Source: Cetobacterium sp. NK01 (GTDB lineage Bacteria; Fusobacteriota; Fusobacteriia; Fusobacteriales; Fusobacteriaceae). Taken from it: a stretch of DNA of 64,000 bases. The position numbers and the translations under genes are program-made. The stretch spans positions 186,001 through 250,000 of the forward strand of contig NZ_JANIBO010000001.1 of the NCBI RefSeq assembly GCF_024506395.1. The letters are read 5' to 3'. Positions 7,919 to 16,147 of this stretch are shown here, piece by piece. Within the stretch, counting starts at the first letter, position 1. Every line of letters begins with the position of its first letter. Under the pieces are notes generated by a model. It ran no database searches and was not told the origin of the DNA. It was given only the letters and a program-made list of their open reading frames with translations.

Positions 7919-8404
7919 ATGACTAATGAAATAAAAATTGCTACTTTTTTAAAAGTTGCCAAAATATTAAATGAAAATAATATCACTTGGGCTGTTGGAG
8001 CCTCTCTATTATTATACCTTAAAGGGATTACTGATAAATTTAATGATATTGATCTTATGGTAGCTGAAAATGATATTGAAAAAACTAAAAATATATTTTT
8101 ATCTCTTGGAAAAGAATATGCTAAGAATCCTAATCTTCAATATAAATCTAAATGCTTTTTAGAATTTAATGTTGATGGTATAGATTTTGATATTATCAGT
8201 GGATTTGTTATAGTAAACAATAACTGCGACCACTATTTTCCACTTGAAAAAAACAGTATTGCAGAATACTTTTGTTTAGAAAACATCTCTATTCCTTTAC
8301 AATCAGTAAATGACTGGCTTACTTACTATAGCTTAATGAATAGAAAAGAAAAAGTGGAAATGATTAAGAATTATCTTAATAAAAACATTAAAGAATTAAA
8401 ATAA
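7919..8404 (+). CDS. Nucleotidyltransferase-like protein
   Basis: The product has 161 residues. Residues about 23-48 carry the nucleotidyltransferase signature: WAVGASLLLYLKG followed by FNDIDLMV, where the aspartates of DID would bind metal. A third acidic strand may be DGIDFDII at about residues 82-89. This resembles the small proteins of the polymerase-beta-like superfamily that includes aminoglycoside and tRNA nucleotidyltransferases and the toxins of MNT/HEPN pairs. No HEPN or antitoxin partner lies beside it. Shine-Dalgarno AGAGGTG lies upstream, a -10-like TATAAT at 7853-7858, and a strong terminator follows. Substrate unknown. Confidence 0.65.
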   Translation: MTNEIKIATFLKVAKILNENNITWAVGASLLLYLKGITDKFNDIDLMVAENDIEKTKNIFLSLGKEYAKNPNLQYKSKCFLEFNVDGIDFDIISGFVIVNNNCDHYFPLEKNSIAEYFCLENISIPLQSVNDWLTYYSLMNRKEKVEMIKNYLNKNIKELK

Positions 8405-8442
8405 AAGTACCCTTGAAGATAAAAATTCTTCAAGGGTACTTT
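8404..8442. terminator. Bidirectional terminator, 16-bp stem
   Basis: AAAGTACCCTTGAAGA pairs perfectly with TCTTCAAGGGTACTTT across a 7-base loop, then TTCTTT. It serves the converging genes 7919-8404 and 8445-9479. Confidence 0.9.
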
Positions 8443-8444
8443 CT

Positions 8445-9479
8445 TTATTTTTTATAGAAGCTAATAGGACTACTTAAATAAACTGGATTTTCTAATTTAT
8501 CTACAGTTAGATATCCTGCTGGAGCATTTATTATGCTTGGAATTCTATTTACAATAGTTGCACAAGTATGTTCAACTGTTGCTGGTTTTTTTACATAAAA
8601 CTCTGTATCTGGTTCACCTATAATTTTCCAATCACACATATCTCCATCTTCGGGACCATAAACTTTTCCAATACATTGAGTCTCTATTACTGGTCCTTGG
8701 AATGTTTCAGTTGTTACAACAGCACTCATTCCTATACACATTCCAACCTCTATTGTTTTATCTAAAGTTTTTGAATAGATCTCTTTTTCATGGAAGTATG
8801 GAACACATTTTTGAGTTTGACTCTTAATAGTCCATCCCATTAAATTACAAAGAGCTTCATTGGAATTCCAAACATAGCTTGGCTCTAAAGATTCTGGATG
8901 AGCTAAACTTTTTTCAAACTCCTCTTTTGTAAATCCAACTCCATGAGCTTTAGCCAAAGCTAAACCATAATCTTCAACATTATAACTAACAGCCCCTGTT
9001 ATTTTCTTTATATCGTGAACTCCACTTGCAACTAACGCTACCATATTTATCCAATAAAGATCTTGCATTCCTGAACCAGTTATCGTACATCCATTCTCCT
9101 TAGCTAATACATCTAATCTATTAGTTAAAGCTGATGCCGTTGTCCAAGGGTATATAGCCTCTTCACAAGTTGTTACCACATTTATTCCTCTTAACAGACA
9201 TTTTTCAAACTGCTCATAGCAATCCTTTATAAAGCTAAAAGTTGTTACTATCGCTATGTTTGGATCTGTTTCATCTAAAACCTTATCAGCATCGTTACTT
9301 ATTTTTACACCTAATTTAAATCCTAATCCAGCATATTCACCAACATCTACTCCTTTTAAAGCTGGATTTGAGTCTATTGCACCTACAATTTCAGCACCTT
9401 TCTCATATAAATATCTCAAAATATACTTAGACATCTTACCACAACCATACTGAACTACTCTAATTTTTTCATTTTTCAT
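8445..9479 (-). CDS. NAD(P)H-dependent DapB-like dehydrogenase (2,4-diaminopentanoate dehydrogenase-type)
   Basis: The product has 344 residues. The N terminus [18 protein letters not shown] is a Rossmann nucleotide-binding loop of the dihydrodipicolinate reductase-like family. Length and overall pattern fit 2,4-diaminopentanoate dehydrogenase, which oxidatively deaminates a diamino acid in the anaerobic ornithine degradation pathway. The other ornithine-pathway genes (aminomutase, thiolase) are not in this window, so the substrate could be another amino acid. A long C-terminal catalytic domain carries several Cys/His residues. Shine-Dalgarno AGAGGTGAG precedes the ATG. It appears monocistronic. 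Confidence 0.7.
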   Translation of the reverse strand: MKNEKIRVVQYGCGKMSKYILRYLYEKGAEIVGAIDSNPALKGVDVGEYAGLGFKLGVKISNDADKVLDETDPNIAIVTTFSFIKDCYEQFEKCLLRGINVVTTCEEAIYPWTTASALTNRLDVLAKENGCTITGSGMQDLYWINMVALVASGVHDIKKITGAVSYNVEDYGLALAKAHGVGFTKEEFEKSLAHPESLEPSYVWNSNEALCNLMGWTIKSQTQKCVPYFHEKEIYSKTLDKTIEVGMCIGMSAVVTTETFQGPVIETQCIGKVYGPEDGDMCDWKIIGEPDTEFYVKKPATVEHTCATIVNRIPSIINAPAGYLTVDKLENPVYLSSPISFYKK

Positions 9480-9571
9480 AACAACTCACCTCTTAAATTT
9501 TTGTATAAGTATATATACCCACATGTTACTATAAAGATCTCATAAATCCTTTAAATTTCAATAAAAGAAAA

Positions 9572-9600
9572 TAGACAAGAGCACTCTTTTATGATATTAT
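9572..9600 (+). promoter_or_regulatory. Promoter of the nitroreductase gene
   Basis: TAGACA (9572-9577), a 17-bp spacer, TATTAT (9595-9600), 42 bases upstream of the ATG at 9643. Confidence 0.6.
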
Positions 9601-9642
9601 TCTTTAAACTTTTAAAAATATTATTTATCAAGGGGGAGTTAA

Positions 9643-10425
9643 ATGAATAGTTTATTAAAAAATCTTGATGTATTGATGAATCGAAAATCTGTTAGAGCTT
9701 ACAGTGATAAGAAAATTCCTGAAGAGATTAAAAACGCAATTATTGAATCAACTCTAAGAGCTCCAACTGCTGGAAATATGATGATGTACTCCATTATTGA
9801 AGTTACAGATGAAAATTTAAAAAATAGATTAGTTGAAACTTGTGATAACCAACCTATGATTGGTAAAGCTCCATATCTTTTACTATTTTTAGCAGATTTT
9901 CAAAGATGGATGGACTATTTAGAAGCTTCTGGAGTAGATGAGTATAATAAAGAAAACAATCTTGAGATGTACCACCCTGGTGAAGGAGATCTACTACTTG
10001 CTATTAACGATGCTCTGATTGCTGCACAAACAGCTGTTACTTCTGCTGAAATGTTAGGTATTGGAAGTTGTTATATTGGAGATATTATGGAAAATTTTGA
10101 AATTCATAAAGATATGTTTAATCTTCCAAAATATACTTTCCCAATTACTCTTATCTGTTTTGGATATCCAACTGAACAACAAAAAAATCGACCTCAACCT
10201 CTTAGATACCCTAAAGAAATGATTGTTTTTGAAAATAGCTATAGACATATTGAAAGTGAAGAGTTTAAAGCTATGGAAATTGAAAGAAATAAAATTTCAA
10301 AACCTAATTTCCTTCTTGGATGTCACAACGAAGCTATCCACATGTATAAAAGAAAAATAACTTCTAGCTTTATGAAAGAGATGAATAGATCTGTAAAAGC
10401 TGCTATAGATTCATGGACTAAATAA
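9643..10425 (+). CDS. Nitroreductase-family FMN oxidoreductase
   Basis: The product has 260 residues. The N-terminal region NRKSVRAYSDKKIPEE and the following RAPTAGNMMMYSIIEV are the FMN-binding signature of the NfsA/FRP-type nitroreductases, and AAQTAVTSAEMLGIGSCYIGDI is the conserved second motif. Such enzymes reduce nitro compounds, quinones or flavins with NAD(P)H in the cytoplasm. The C-terminal extension past residue 200 (many Lys/Arg, several Met) matches the NfsA-like length class. It has a good GGGGGAG site, its own promoter and a terminator. The physiological acceptor is unknown. Confidence 0.85.
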   Translation: MNSLLKNLDVLMNRKSVRAYSDKKIPEEIKNAIIESTLRAPTAGNMMMYSIIEVTDENLKNRLVETCDNQPMIGKAPYLLLFLADFQRWMDYLEASGVDEYNKENNLEMYHPGEGDLLLAINDALIAAQTAVTSAEMLGIGSCYIGDIMENFEIHKDMFNLPKYTFPITLICFGYPTEQQKNRPQPLRYPKEMIVFENSYRHIESEEFKAMEIERNKISKPNFLLGCHNEAIHMYKRKITSSFMKEMNRSVKAAIDSWTK

Positions 10426-10431
10426 AAAATA

Positions 10432-10461
10432 AAAAGCTCCTTAATTGATTTAGGAGCTTTT
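10432..10461. terminator. Bidirectional terminator
   Basis: AAAAGCTCCT and AGGAGCTTTT flank a 10-base loop between the converging nitroreductase and lipocalin genes; a T-rich tract follows. Confidence 0.8.
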
Positions 10462-10468
10462 ACTTTTT

Positions 10469-10975
10469 TTATTGTCCATCTATTAAATTCTCTGTATTAA
10501 AACCTAGTGCTTTGGCTTTTTGGATCATCTCATTATAAATATTTAAAGGAATAGTTTTTTCTCTTGATAAAAACCATAAATATTTGAATGACGAACTTGT
10601 TACTATAGCATAGTTGTAATTATCACTTATCCACGCTATATTATATTGTGCTCCAATTATAGGAAACGAGTTAGGATATACTTTCAAAAAGTTTGGAACA
10701 TCTGTTTGCTTAGCTGTTGCATGAAATATACTCTCTTTATTTTTAGAATCTATCCCTCTATTAACAACAGATATTTTTCCATTTCTTTCCAATGTATAGT
10801 TTGCTGTTACTTCTTTTAATCCTTTTTCAAAACTATGATCAAATCTCTTTATCTCATACCATCTTCCTAAATATTTTTCTATTGAAAATTTGGAATTCTC
10901 CTCTATTTTTGGAGAGTTTGAGCAACTTATAAATAAAGTTGAAAACAATAAGACTAATATTTTTTTTAACATCAT
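10469..10975 (-). CDS. blc: Outer-membrane-type lipocalin lipoprotein (Blc-like)
   Basis: The product has 168 residues starting at the ATG-ATG pair following GGAGGTG. The signal peptide ends in a lipobox, LFISC, at about residue 18, so the mature protein is lipid-anchored. The bacterial lipocalin motif KYLGRWYEIKRFDHSFEKG (about residues 34-52) contains the invariant GxW of the calyx. Further strands, including NYNYAIVTSSSFKYLWFLSREK, match Blc. Blc proteins bind fatty acids or lysophospholipids at the envelope. The family call is strong; the symbol is by similarity to the E. coli protein. Confidence 0.85.
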   Translation of the reverse strand: MMLKKILVLLFSTLFISCSNSPKIEENSKFSIEKYLGRWYEIKRFDHSFEKGLKEVTANYTLERNGKISVVNRGIDSKNKESIFHATAKQTDVPNFLKVYPNSFPIIGAQYNIAWISDNYNYAIVTSSSFKYLWFLSREKTIPLNIYNEMIQKAKALGFNTENLIDGQ

Positions 10976-11089
10976 ATAATACACCTCCATATTATAGATA
11001 TACTTATTTATATTGCATTTCCTGATTTACAAAATAAAAAAATATTTTATCAAGCTTTCTATAAATTAACTAAAAGACTAGTTTACTAA

Positions 11090-11926
11090 TTACTCTAAGT
11101 ATAGATAATCTTTGAATGAACTGACTTCTTCCAAATCTTTATAAATTTGATCCTTATTTTTCTCATAAATACTAGTTAAAATAATATTACACAACTCCAT
11201 TGGAACCATATAAGAATTAAAAAAACTATCATTATCTACTGCAACTTTAAATATAATATCACTATTCATACTAATCTCTGAAAATAATTCGCTTGTCACT
11301 AAGATCAACTTAGCACCTTTTTTTCTTACTAATTTAGAAATTTGAACCTCATCTGTTAAATATCTAGGAAAAGTAAATAGCAATACACTATCCTCACCTT
11401 TTAAATGTATTAAACTTTCTAAAAGACCAATTCCACTCTCTTGCAGAAGCTCTACATTTATACCAATCCTTTTCATATGCCAAGATATAAACTGAGCGAC
11501 TCCTCTACTACATCCCATACCAACTATAAATACTTTTTTAGTCGAAAGTAAAACACTTACCGCTTCCTCTACTTTATTTGAATCTATTTGTAAAAGAAAA
11601 GATTCTATATTTTTTAGATCTGATTTTATTACTTTATTTACAATGTCATTTCCACTTTGAAAATTATTCCATTTTTCTAAAATTTTATTTTGAGGTTTTT
11701 TAAATGAATTTATCTGAATCTTTAAATATGTCTTCAAATCAGAAAACCCTTTAAAACCTATATTCTTTGAAAATCTTACAATTGAAGCATCACTGGTATT
11801 TAAAACTTTTCCTAAATCTAATGCTGACATATCCGAAACTTTTTCAGGATTTGATATTATGTACTCGGCTATTTTTTTTTCTCCTTTTGTTAAAGATTTA
11901 GTGGATAAATTTATTATTTTTTCCAA
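11090..11926 (-). CDS. RpiR-family transcription regulator (HTH plus SIS)
   Basis: The product has 278 residues. Residues 1-75 form the helix-turn-helix of the RpiR family (SLTKGEKKIAEYI, then ALDLGKVLNTSDASIVRFSKNIGFKGF). Residues about 120-250 form a sugar-isomerase (SIS) domain with KVFIVGMGCSRGVAQ, which usually binds a phosphosugar ligand. It is the last gene of a minus-strand series with a peptidase C26 amidase and an alanine/glycine symporter, but a terminator-like hairpin (11984-12012) separates it from the symporter, so it may also have its own transcript. It may regulate that pair; the ligand is unknown. Confidence 0.85.
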   Translation of the reverse strand: MEKIINLSTKSLTKGEKKIAEYIISNPEKVSDMSALDLGKVLNTSDASIVRFSKNIGFKGFSDLKTYLKIQINSFKKPQNKILEKWNNFQSGNDIVNKVIKSDLKNIESFLLQIDSNKVEEAVSVLLSTKKVFIVGMGCSRGVAQFISWHMKRIGINVELLQESGIGLLESLIHLKGEDSVLLFTFPRYLTDEVQISKLVRKKGAKLILVTSELFSEISMNSDIIFKVAVDNDSFFNSYMVPMELCNIILTSIYEKNKDQIYKDLEEVSSFKDYLYLE

Positions 11927-11983
11927 AACATCTCCTCCCTGCGATAATTTAATATACTATGATTATACTATATAATAATTAAT

Positions 11984-12012
11984 AAAAAAAGGAGGTAGTA
12001 CCTCCTTTTTTT
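11984..12012. terminator. Bidirectional terminator after symporter gene
   Basis: Seven A, GGAGGT, a 3-base loop, ACCTCC, seven T: a near-perfect symmetric hairpin between the symporter stop and the RpiR start. Confidence 0.85.
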
Positions 12013-13495
12013 ATATTACTTCAGCTATTTCTTCCTCAATATCTACATTTTCTTCCTCTAATTCTTGATAAAACAAAGGAATCTCTTTTTGATTTTCTTT
12101 TAAAATATATCTTTTTTTATAATCTTCAAAAAGTTTGAAAAATGTTCCACTTAAAAGTAAAAGTGTTGCAACATTTATAAATGTTGGAACTGCTGTTGTA
12201 AAATCTGCAAACAACCATACAGTACTACCTGGCATTCCTATTGTTACAGCTGCTAAAACCATTAGAAATCCAGGTAATGGGTAAAATATTCTATAAAACT
12301 TAAGGATAAAGTTTTTTAGTTTAACATTTTTTTTCATTAAATGTCTTAAAATTATTTCATAATAAGCATACCAACCTGATGAAGTTGTAACTCCAAATAT
12401 AAATATTCCACTTGCTATAAAAACTTTACTAAAACTTCCCATTCCTACTTCAAATGCCGATAATGTTAAAGTTGCACCTGTAAGCCCTGTTGACCATTGT
12501 CCTGTTATTATTATTACAAGAGATGTTATACTACAAACAACCATTGTATCAACAAAAACCTCAAATGCTCCCCATAATCCTTGTCTTATTGGATGATTTG
12601 TTTGAGCTGAAGCATGAATCATAGGAGAACTTCCCCATCCTGCTTCATTACTAAATACTGATCTAGCCATTCCTACTCTCATAACCTGAATAAAGCTTGC
12701 ACCTATAAATCCTCCAAGAGCAGCATTACCTGTAAATGCACTTTTAAATATTAAAGAAAACACAGATGGTAAAAGCGATATATTTTTAATGATTATAAAC
12801 ATTCCTGCAAATATATAGAAAAAACACATAACTGGAACTATTTTAGCTGCTAATTTTCCCAAATTTTTTATCCCACCGATTATAAGTATATAATTACAAA
12901 CAACATAAATTAAACTAGCTTGTAATATAGTTACTCCAAATGCAGAGCTAACAGCTTCAGACACAGTATAATTTTGAACTGTTATAAAGAATGTCGAAAA
13001 AATCCCTCCTCCGAATATTACTGCAAATATCCACCACCATTTATAACCCTTTTCTTTTCCTAATCCCTTTTCCATATAATAAGTTGGTCCACCATAATGA
13101 TTATCCTCTTCATCTTTTTCTCTATAATAAACTCCTAGCGATACTTCACACATTTTTAATATCATTCCAACAAAAGATGCTACCCATAACCAAAATAATG
13201 CTCCTGGGCCACCTGTTGCCATAGCTGTTGCAACCCCCCCTATATTTCCAACACCTACAGATCCACCAATGGCTGTTGCAACTGCCTCAAAAGGAGTTAT
13301 TAATCCGTGAGCTCCTTTCTCTGCTTTATTTCCTTGTTTTATAACTTTAAATATTGTCTCTCCCAAAATATGCTTTATATGAACTATTTGAAAAAATTTT
13401 GTTTTATAAGTAAAATAAAATCCTGTTCCTAATATTGTAATAATAAGTGGTAATCCCCATAAAAAACTAACAATCCATTCAAATATTTCTAACAT
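12011..13495 (-). CDS. Sodium:alanine/glycine symporter, AGCS family
   Basis: The product has 494 residues with about eleven membrane segments. The family signature lies near residues 65-100: GLITPFEAVATAIGGSVGVGNIGGVATAMATGGPGALFWLW, with the glycine-rich loop of AGCS carriers. It imports alanine or glycine with sodium across the cytoplasmic membrane. It has a good Shine-Dalgarno (GGAGATGGGGAG). It is placed 17 bases after the PuuD-like gene, so the two are probably cotranscribed. The acidic C-terminal tail is soluble. Confidence 0.9.
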   Translation of the reverse strand: MLEIFEWIVSFLWGLPLIITILGTGFYFTYKTKFFQIVHIKHILGETIFKVIKQGNKAEKGAHGLITPFEAVATAIGGSVGVGNIGGVATAMATGGPGALFWLWVASFVGMILKMCEVSLGVYYREKDEEDNHYGGPTYYMEKGLGKEKGYKWWWIFAVIFGGGIFSTFFITVQNYTVSEAVSSAFGVTILQASLIYVVCNYILIIGGIKNLGKLAAKIVPVMCFFYIFAGMFIIIKNISLLPSVFSLIFKSAFTGNAALGGFIGASFIQVMRVGMARSVFSNEAGWGSSPMIHASAQTNHPIRQGLWGAFEVFVDTMVVCSITSLVIIITGQWSTGLTGATLTLSAFEVGMGSFSKVFIASGIFIFGVTTSSGWYAYYEIILRHLMKKNVKLKNFILKFYRIFYPLPGFLMVLAAVTIGMPGSTVWLFADFTTAVPTFINVATLLLLSGTFFKLFEDYKKRYILKENQKEIPLFYQELEEENVDIEEEIAEVI

Positions 13496-13512
13496 TTTCT
13501 CCCCATCTCCTT

Positions 13513-14232
13513 TTAGTAACTTTTTTCTACTAATAATTTAAAAATCTTTACCATATCTTTGTTTCCTCTTGCTACCATCATTTCAGGATGCCACTGGATT
13601 CCCAAGCAAAATTTATGATCTATTTTTTCTATTGCTTCAACTACTCCATCACTAGATTTAGCAATAATTTTAAATCCTTTTCCTAAGTTTTTAACTGCTT
13701 GATGATGAAAAGAATTTGTTCTAATAGACTCACCATATAATTTTTCTAAAGTACTATTTTTTTCAATAAAGACATTATGAACTTCTAACTCAGGATAAAG
13801 ATCTTGTCTATGCTTTAAAACTTCATCTTTAAAGTAAGATAAATCTTGATATAATGTTCCTCCGAAATATATATTTAAAAGTTGATGACCTCTACAGATG
13901 CCCAATATTGGTTTTTCGGTCTTCAAAAATTCTTCTAATATTTTTATTTCGTTATCGTCTCTTTCAGGTGAGATAACTCCCATTTTTTCTTTAAAATCTT
14001 CTCCATAATAAATTGGATTTATATCTGGTCCACCTGACAAAATTAATCCATCCAATAATTTTAGTTGTTCTTTAATTACTTCAATATTACCTGTTGTAGG
14101 AATTATTATTGGTATTCCTCCCCCCTCTATAACTCCTTTTGTATAATCAATACTAACTGTTGTTCTATGATAATTTCTAAGTCCGTTTTCTTTTTCATGT
14201 GATGATGTAATTCCTATTATTGGTTTTCTCAT
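13513..14232 (-). CDS. Peptidase C26 / gamma-glutamyl-gamma-aminobutyrate hydrolase (PuuD-like)
   Basis: The product has 239 residues. The class I glutamine-amidotransferase fold carries a nucleophile Cys in PILGICRGHQLLN and the His-Glu pair in GIQWHPE; LDGLILSGGPDINP is the oxyanion strand. PuuD-type enzymes hydrolyse gamma-glutamyl amides. With the amino-acid symporter downstream it suggests gamma-glutamyl compound use. The ATG at 14232 has no Shine-Dalgarno; the only GGAGGG lies about 43 bases upstream beyond an 8-bp hairpin (14247-14268). A TTGACA -35 with a TAAAAA -10 (14342-14370) could be its promoter. Confidence 0.85.
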   Translation of the reverse strand: MRKPIIGITSSHEKENGLRNYHRTTVSIDYTKGVIEGGGIPIIIPTTGNIEVIKEQLKLLDGLILSGGPDINPIYYGEDFKEKMGVISPERDDNEIKILEEFLKTEKPILGICRGHQLLNIYFGGTLYQDLSYFKDEVLKHRQDLYPELEVHNVFIEKNSTLEKLYGESIRTNSFHHQAVKNLGKGFKIIAKSSDGVVEAIEKIDHKFCLGIQWHPEMMVARGNKDMVKIFKLLVEKSY

Positions 14233-14341
14233 AACTGCTTTGTATCATAAATACATAAAAGTATTTATTTATACACCCTCCTTTTTCTTAAAATTTATTG
14301 TTTGATATTCTCTAAATTCAAACTTTTTGTAGCGTTACTAC

Positions 14342-14370
14342 TTTTTACCTCATCTTTGTAGTTTTGTCAA
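14342..14370 (-). promoter_or_regulatory. Candidate promoter of the puuD-like operon
   Basis: On the minus strand, consensus TTGACA (14370-14365), a 17-bp spacer and TAAAAA (14347-14342). The -10 is weak. Confidence 0.45.
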
Positions 14371-14388
14371 ATTTTTTATATAAAATAA

Positions 14389-14430
14389 TAAAAGAGTAGC
14401 AACTCATGAATGTTAGCTGCTACTCTTTTA
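14389..14430. terminator. Hairpin with bidirectional T-tracts
   Basis: TAAAAGAGTAGCA pairs with TGCTACTCTTTTA (13 bp). It lies beyond the tRNA operon terminator and is likely a second backstop for tRNA transcription or part of the puuD region leader. Confidence 0.6.
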
Positions 14431-14454
14431 ACTTAATAATTCTATAAAATAAAA

Positions 14455-14478
14455 AAAAGATGTATTTCTACATCTTTT
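14455..14478 (-). terminator. Terminator of the tRNA operon
   Basis: AAAAGATGTA-TTTC-TACATCTTTT; on the minus strand the stem is followed by an eight-T tract, 11 bases after the tRNA-Asp CCA end. Confidence 0.85.
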
Positions 14479-14489
14479 AAAGACCTTAA

Positions 14490-14566
14490 TGGCGGGAGTG
14501 ACGAGGGTCGAACTCGCGACCTCATGCGTGACAGGCATGCGCTCTAACCAACTGAGCTACACCCCC
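14490..14566 (-). tRNA. tRNA-Asp (GTC)
   Basis: 77 nt with encoded CCA. Acceptor GGGGGTG pairs with CACTCCC (one G-U). The anticodon stem CATGC/GCATG encloses loop CTGTCAC, anticodon GTC. The T arm contains GTTCGAC. Last gene of a five-tRNA operon. Confidence 0.95.
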
Positions 14567-14571
14567 ATTAA

Positions 14572-14646
14572 TGGTACCCCGTAGGGGAATCGAACCCCTG
14601 TTTATAGAGTGAAAATCTATTGTCCTTACCACTGAACGAACGGGGC
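14572..14646 (-). tRNA. tRNA-Glu (TTC)
   Basis: 75 nt with encoded CCA. Acceptor GCCCCGT/ACGGGGT. The anticodon stem ATAGA/TCTAT encloses TTTTCAC, anticodon TTC. The T arm contains GGTTCGATTCC. Confidence 0.95.
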
Positions 14647-14652
14647 AAGTAT

Positions 14653-14728
14653 TGGTGCGTCATACTGGGCTCGAACCAGTGACAACACGATTAAAAGTCG
14701 TGTGCTCTACCATCTGAGCTAATGACGC
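14653..14728 (-). tRNA. tRNA-Lys (TTT)
   Basis: 76 nt with encoded CCA. Acceptor GCGTCAT/ATGACGC with discriminator A. The anticodon stem CACGA/TCGTG encloses CTTTTAA, anticodon TTT. Confidence 0.95.
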
Positions 14729-14733
14729 ATATT

Positions 14734-14809
14734 TGGTGGCGGGGGCTGGATTCGAACCAACGACCTTCGGGTTATGAGCCCGACGAGCTGCCAACTGCTC
14801 TACCCCGCG
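14734..14809 (-). tRNA. Initiator tRNA-fMet (CAT)
   Basis: 76 nt with encoded CCA. Anticodon loop CTCATAA. It is the initiator because position 1 (C) and position 72 (C) do not pair and the anticodon stem has three consecutive G-C pairs next to the loop (GGG/CCC). Confidence 0.93.
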
Positions 14810-14812
14810 AAA

Positions 14813-14900
14813 TGGTGCCTGGGGCCGGAATCGAACCGGCACGCTATCAGATAGCTCAGGATTTTAAGTCCTGTGCGTCTACCTATTCCGCCACCCAGGC
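14813..14900 (-). tRNA. tRNA-Leu (TAA)
   Basis: 88 nt, a class II tRNA with a long variable arm and encoded CCA. Acceptor GCCTGGG/CCCAGGC. The anticodon stem CAGGA/TCCTG encloses a loop with anticodon TAA. First gene of the operon. Confidence 0.95.
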
Positions 14901-14940
14901 GTTCAGTTAAGAAATTTGACTTCTTCCTGACGACTTAATT

Positions 14941-14969
14941 ATCATACCAACTTTTCCAAAAAAAGTCAA
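14941..14969 (-). promoter_or_regulatory. Strong promoter of the tRNA operon
   Basis: On the minus strand TTGACT (14969-14964), a 17-bp spacer, TATGAT (14946-14941), 40 bases upstream of tRNA-Leu. It is the closest match to the sigma-70 consensus in the window. Confidence 0.85.
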
Positions 14970-15053
14970 CTACTTTTTTATTTGTTTTCTTTTTTTTACC
15001 AATAATGATATAATAAAACAAAAGTAATTTAAATTTTTTTAAGGATGGTTTCT

Positions 15054-15260
15054 ATGATAAACAACAATTTTTTTCAAAACAAGAGAAAAAGAGCTCTTTT
15101 CTTTGCCAATATAATATTAATTTTATTTATATCTTTTCATTTATTTCAAATGGACTCTACTGATGAAGAGTTAATGACTTTTATTTTATTTTTAATCGGA
15201 GATATCGCTCTTTTAATATACCAAATAATCTCTATAATAAAAGGCCGAAACAAGCAATAA
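15054..15260 (+). CDS. Small membrane protein, two predicted segments
   Basis: The product has 68 residues. I place the start at the second ATG because AAGGA lies 8 bases before it, while the first ATG (15045) abuts the same site. A basic N terminus (QNKRKR) is followed by a membrane segment (about 14-32), an acidic turn (DSTDEE) and a second segment (about 42-60) with a basic tail, so both ends face the cytoplasm by the positive-inside rule. Family unknown. A terminator follows immediately. Confidence 0.6.
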   Translation: MINNNFFQNKRKRALFFANIILILFISFHLFQMDSTDEELMTFILFLIGDIALLIYQIISIIKGRNKQ

Positions 15261-15285
15261 AAAGTGCTTTTATAGCACTTTTTTT
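15259..15285. terminator. Bidirectional terminator
   Basis: AAAAAGTGC / GCACTTTTT around a 7-base loop, extended outwards by GCAAT/ATTGC; shared by converging genes. Confidence 0.85.
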
Positions 15286-15862
15286 ATTGCTTAGATTTTT
15301 CTAAAACTTTAGCTATATTTTTATAAACCTCTCTTGTTGCTTTTATATCTTCTAAAGCGTCATGAGCATTTTCTAAAGAAACATTGAAATATTTACACCA
15401 AGTTTCTAACTTATTATTTTCTAAAATTGGTAAAATTTGCATAACTTGAAGAGATTTAACTAAATTAAGAGTACATACATTTAATTTAAAATCTATAAAA
15501 CTTCCCATATATTTATTATTTAATCTATTATAAAAGTTATAAAGCATTCTAAAATCAAATGGATAATTGTGGCAAATCATAATTAATTTATCATTTTTAT
15601 CATACTTATCTACATATTTTGCAAAAATATTTTCTAATTCTTTTAATGCTTCTTTCGGTTCCTGTTCTTTATTAAGCTCTTCTAATGTCAATCCAATAGT
15701 TTTTAAAGCACTTTCTGAAATTTCCGCTCCTTTATGGGGTTTACATCTAATATTAAACCACTCTACAACCTCGTTATCTATCTCAATAGCACCTGCTATT
15801 TGAACTACTGCAGAGTTATCCGTTAATCCTGTCGTCTCTGTATCTAAATATAATAATTTCAT
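15284..15862 (-). CDS. DnaQ-like DEDDh 3'-5' exonuclease
   Basis: The product has 192 residues. ExoI motif LDTETTG at residues 6-12, ExoII HNYPFDFRML near the middle, ExoIII AHDALEDIKATREV near the C terminus with the catalytic His and Asp. No extra domains, so it is a stand-alone proofreading-type or RNase T/ExoX-like enzyme rather than a polymerase subunit. A strong AGGAGG site precedes the ATG. It resembles the partial exonuclease at the window start but lacks a membrane partner. Exact substrate unknown. Confidence 0.85.
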   Translation of the reverse strand: MKLLYLDTETTGLTDNSAVVQIAGAIEIDNEVVEWFNIRCKPHKGAEISESALKTIGLTLEELNKEQEPKEALKELENIFAKYVDKYDKNDKLIMICHNYPFDFRMLYNFYNRLNNKYMGSFIDFKLNVCTLNLVKSLQVMQILPILENNKLETWCKYFNVSLENAHDALEDIKATREVYKNIAKVLEKSKQ

Positions 15863-15993
15863 AAGATACCTCCTATTTCCCTTTAGTAAATTAATAATAC
15901 TCCATCATTTTTAAAATTACAACGCTATTTTTAAATCTTTTTTATTTTTTTTATAAATTTAAAACTTTTTTATAAAATCCCTGGTCTAAATTG

Positions 15994-16075
15994 TATAAAA
16001 GTGTTAAAAGTAAAAAATAATTTAATCCCCCCCAAGATAAGAACCTCTCTCCCCCCCAGAGGTTCTTATTATTTT
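15994..16075 (+). ncRNA. Candidate C-rich small RNA with strong terminator
   Basis: A -10-like TATAAA (15994-15999) precedes a roughly 70-nt segment. It has a single-stranded run of seven C (16027-16033), then a perfect 12-bp hairpin (ATAAGAACCTCT 16037-16048 with AGAGGTTCTTAT 16058-16069) whose 9-base loop is CT plus seven C, then TATTTTTT. No protein gene ends here in either direction. C-rich exposed loops in small RNAs of AT-rich bacteria usually pair with Shine-Dalgarno sequences. The promoter is weak, so the 5' end is uncertain. Confidence 0.55.
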
Positions 16076-16147
16076 TTGCAAATATAATCTAATAGTAATA
16101 TAATTAAAAAAATAGAATTTTTAATTTTTAAAATGGAGGTAATTTAA

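Noticed and set aside
14660-14842. Open frame across the tRNA genes (and another at 14722-14910)
   Set aside because: The sequence is fully accounted for by tRNA-Lys, tRNA-fMet and tRNA-Leu; these are frequent false ORFs over tRNA clusters.
14490-14900. tRNA cluster as attachment site of an integrated element
   Set aside because: All five tRNAs are intact, no integrase or duplicated tRNA end is seen nearby.
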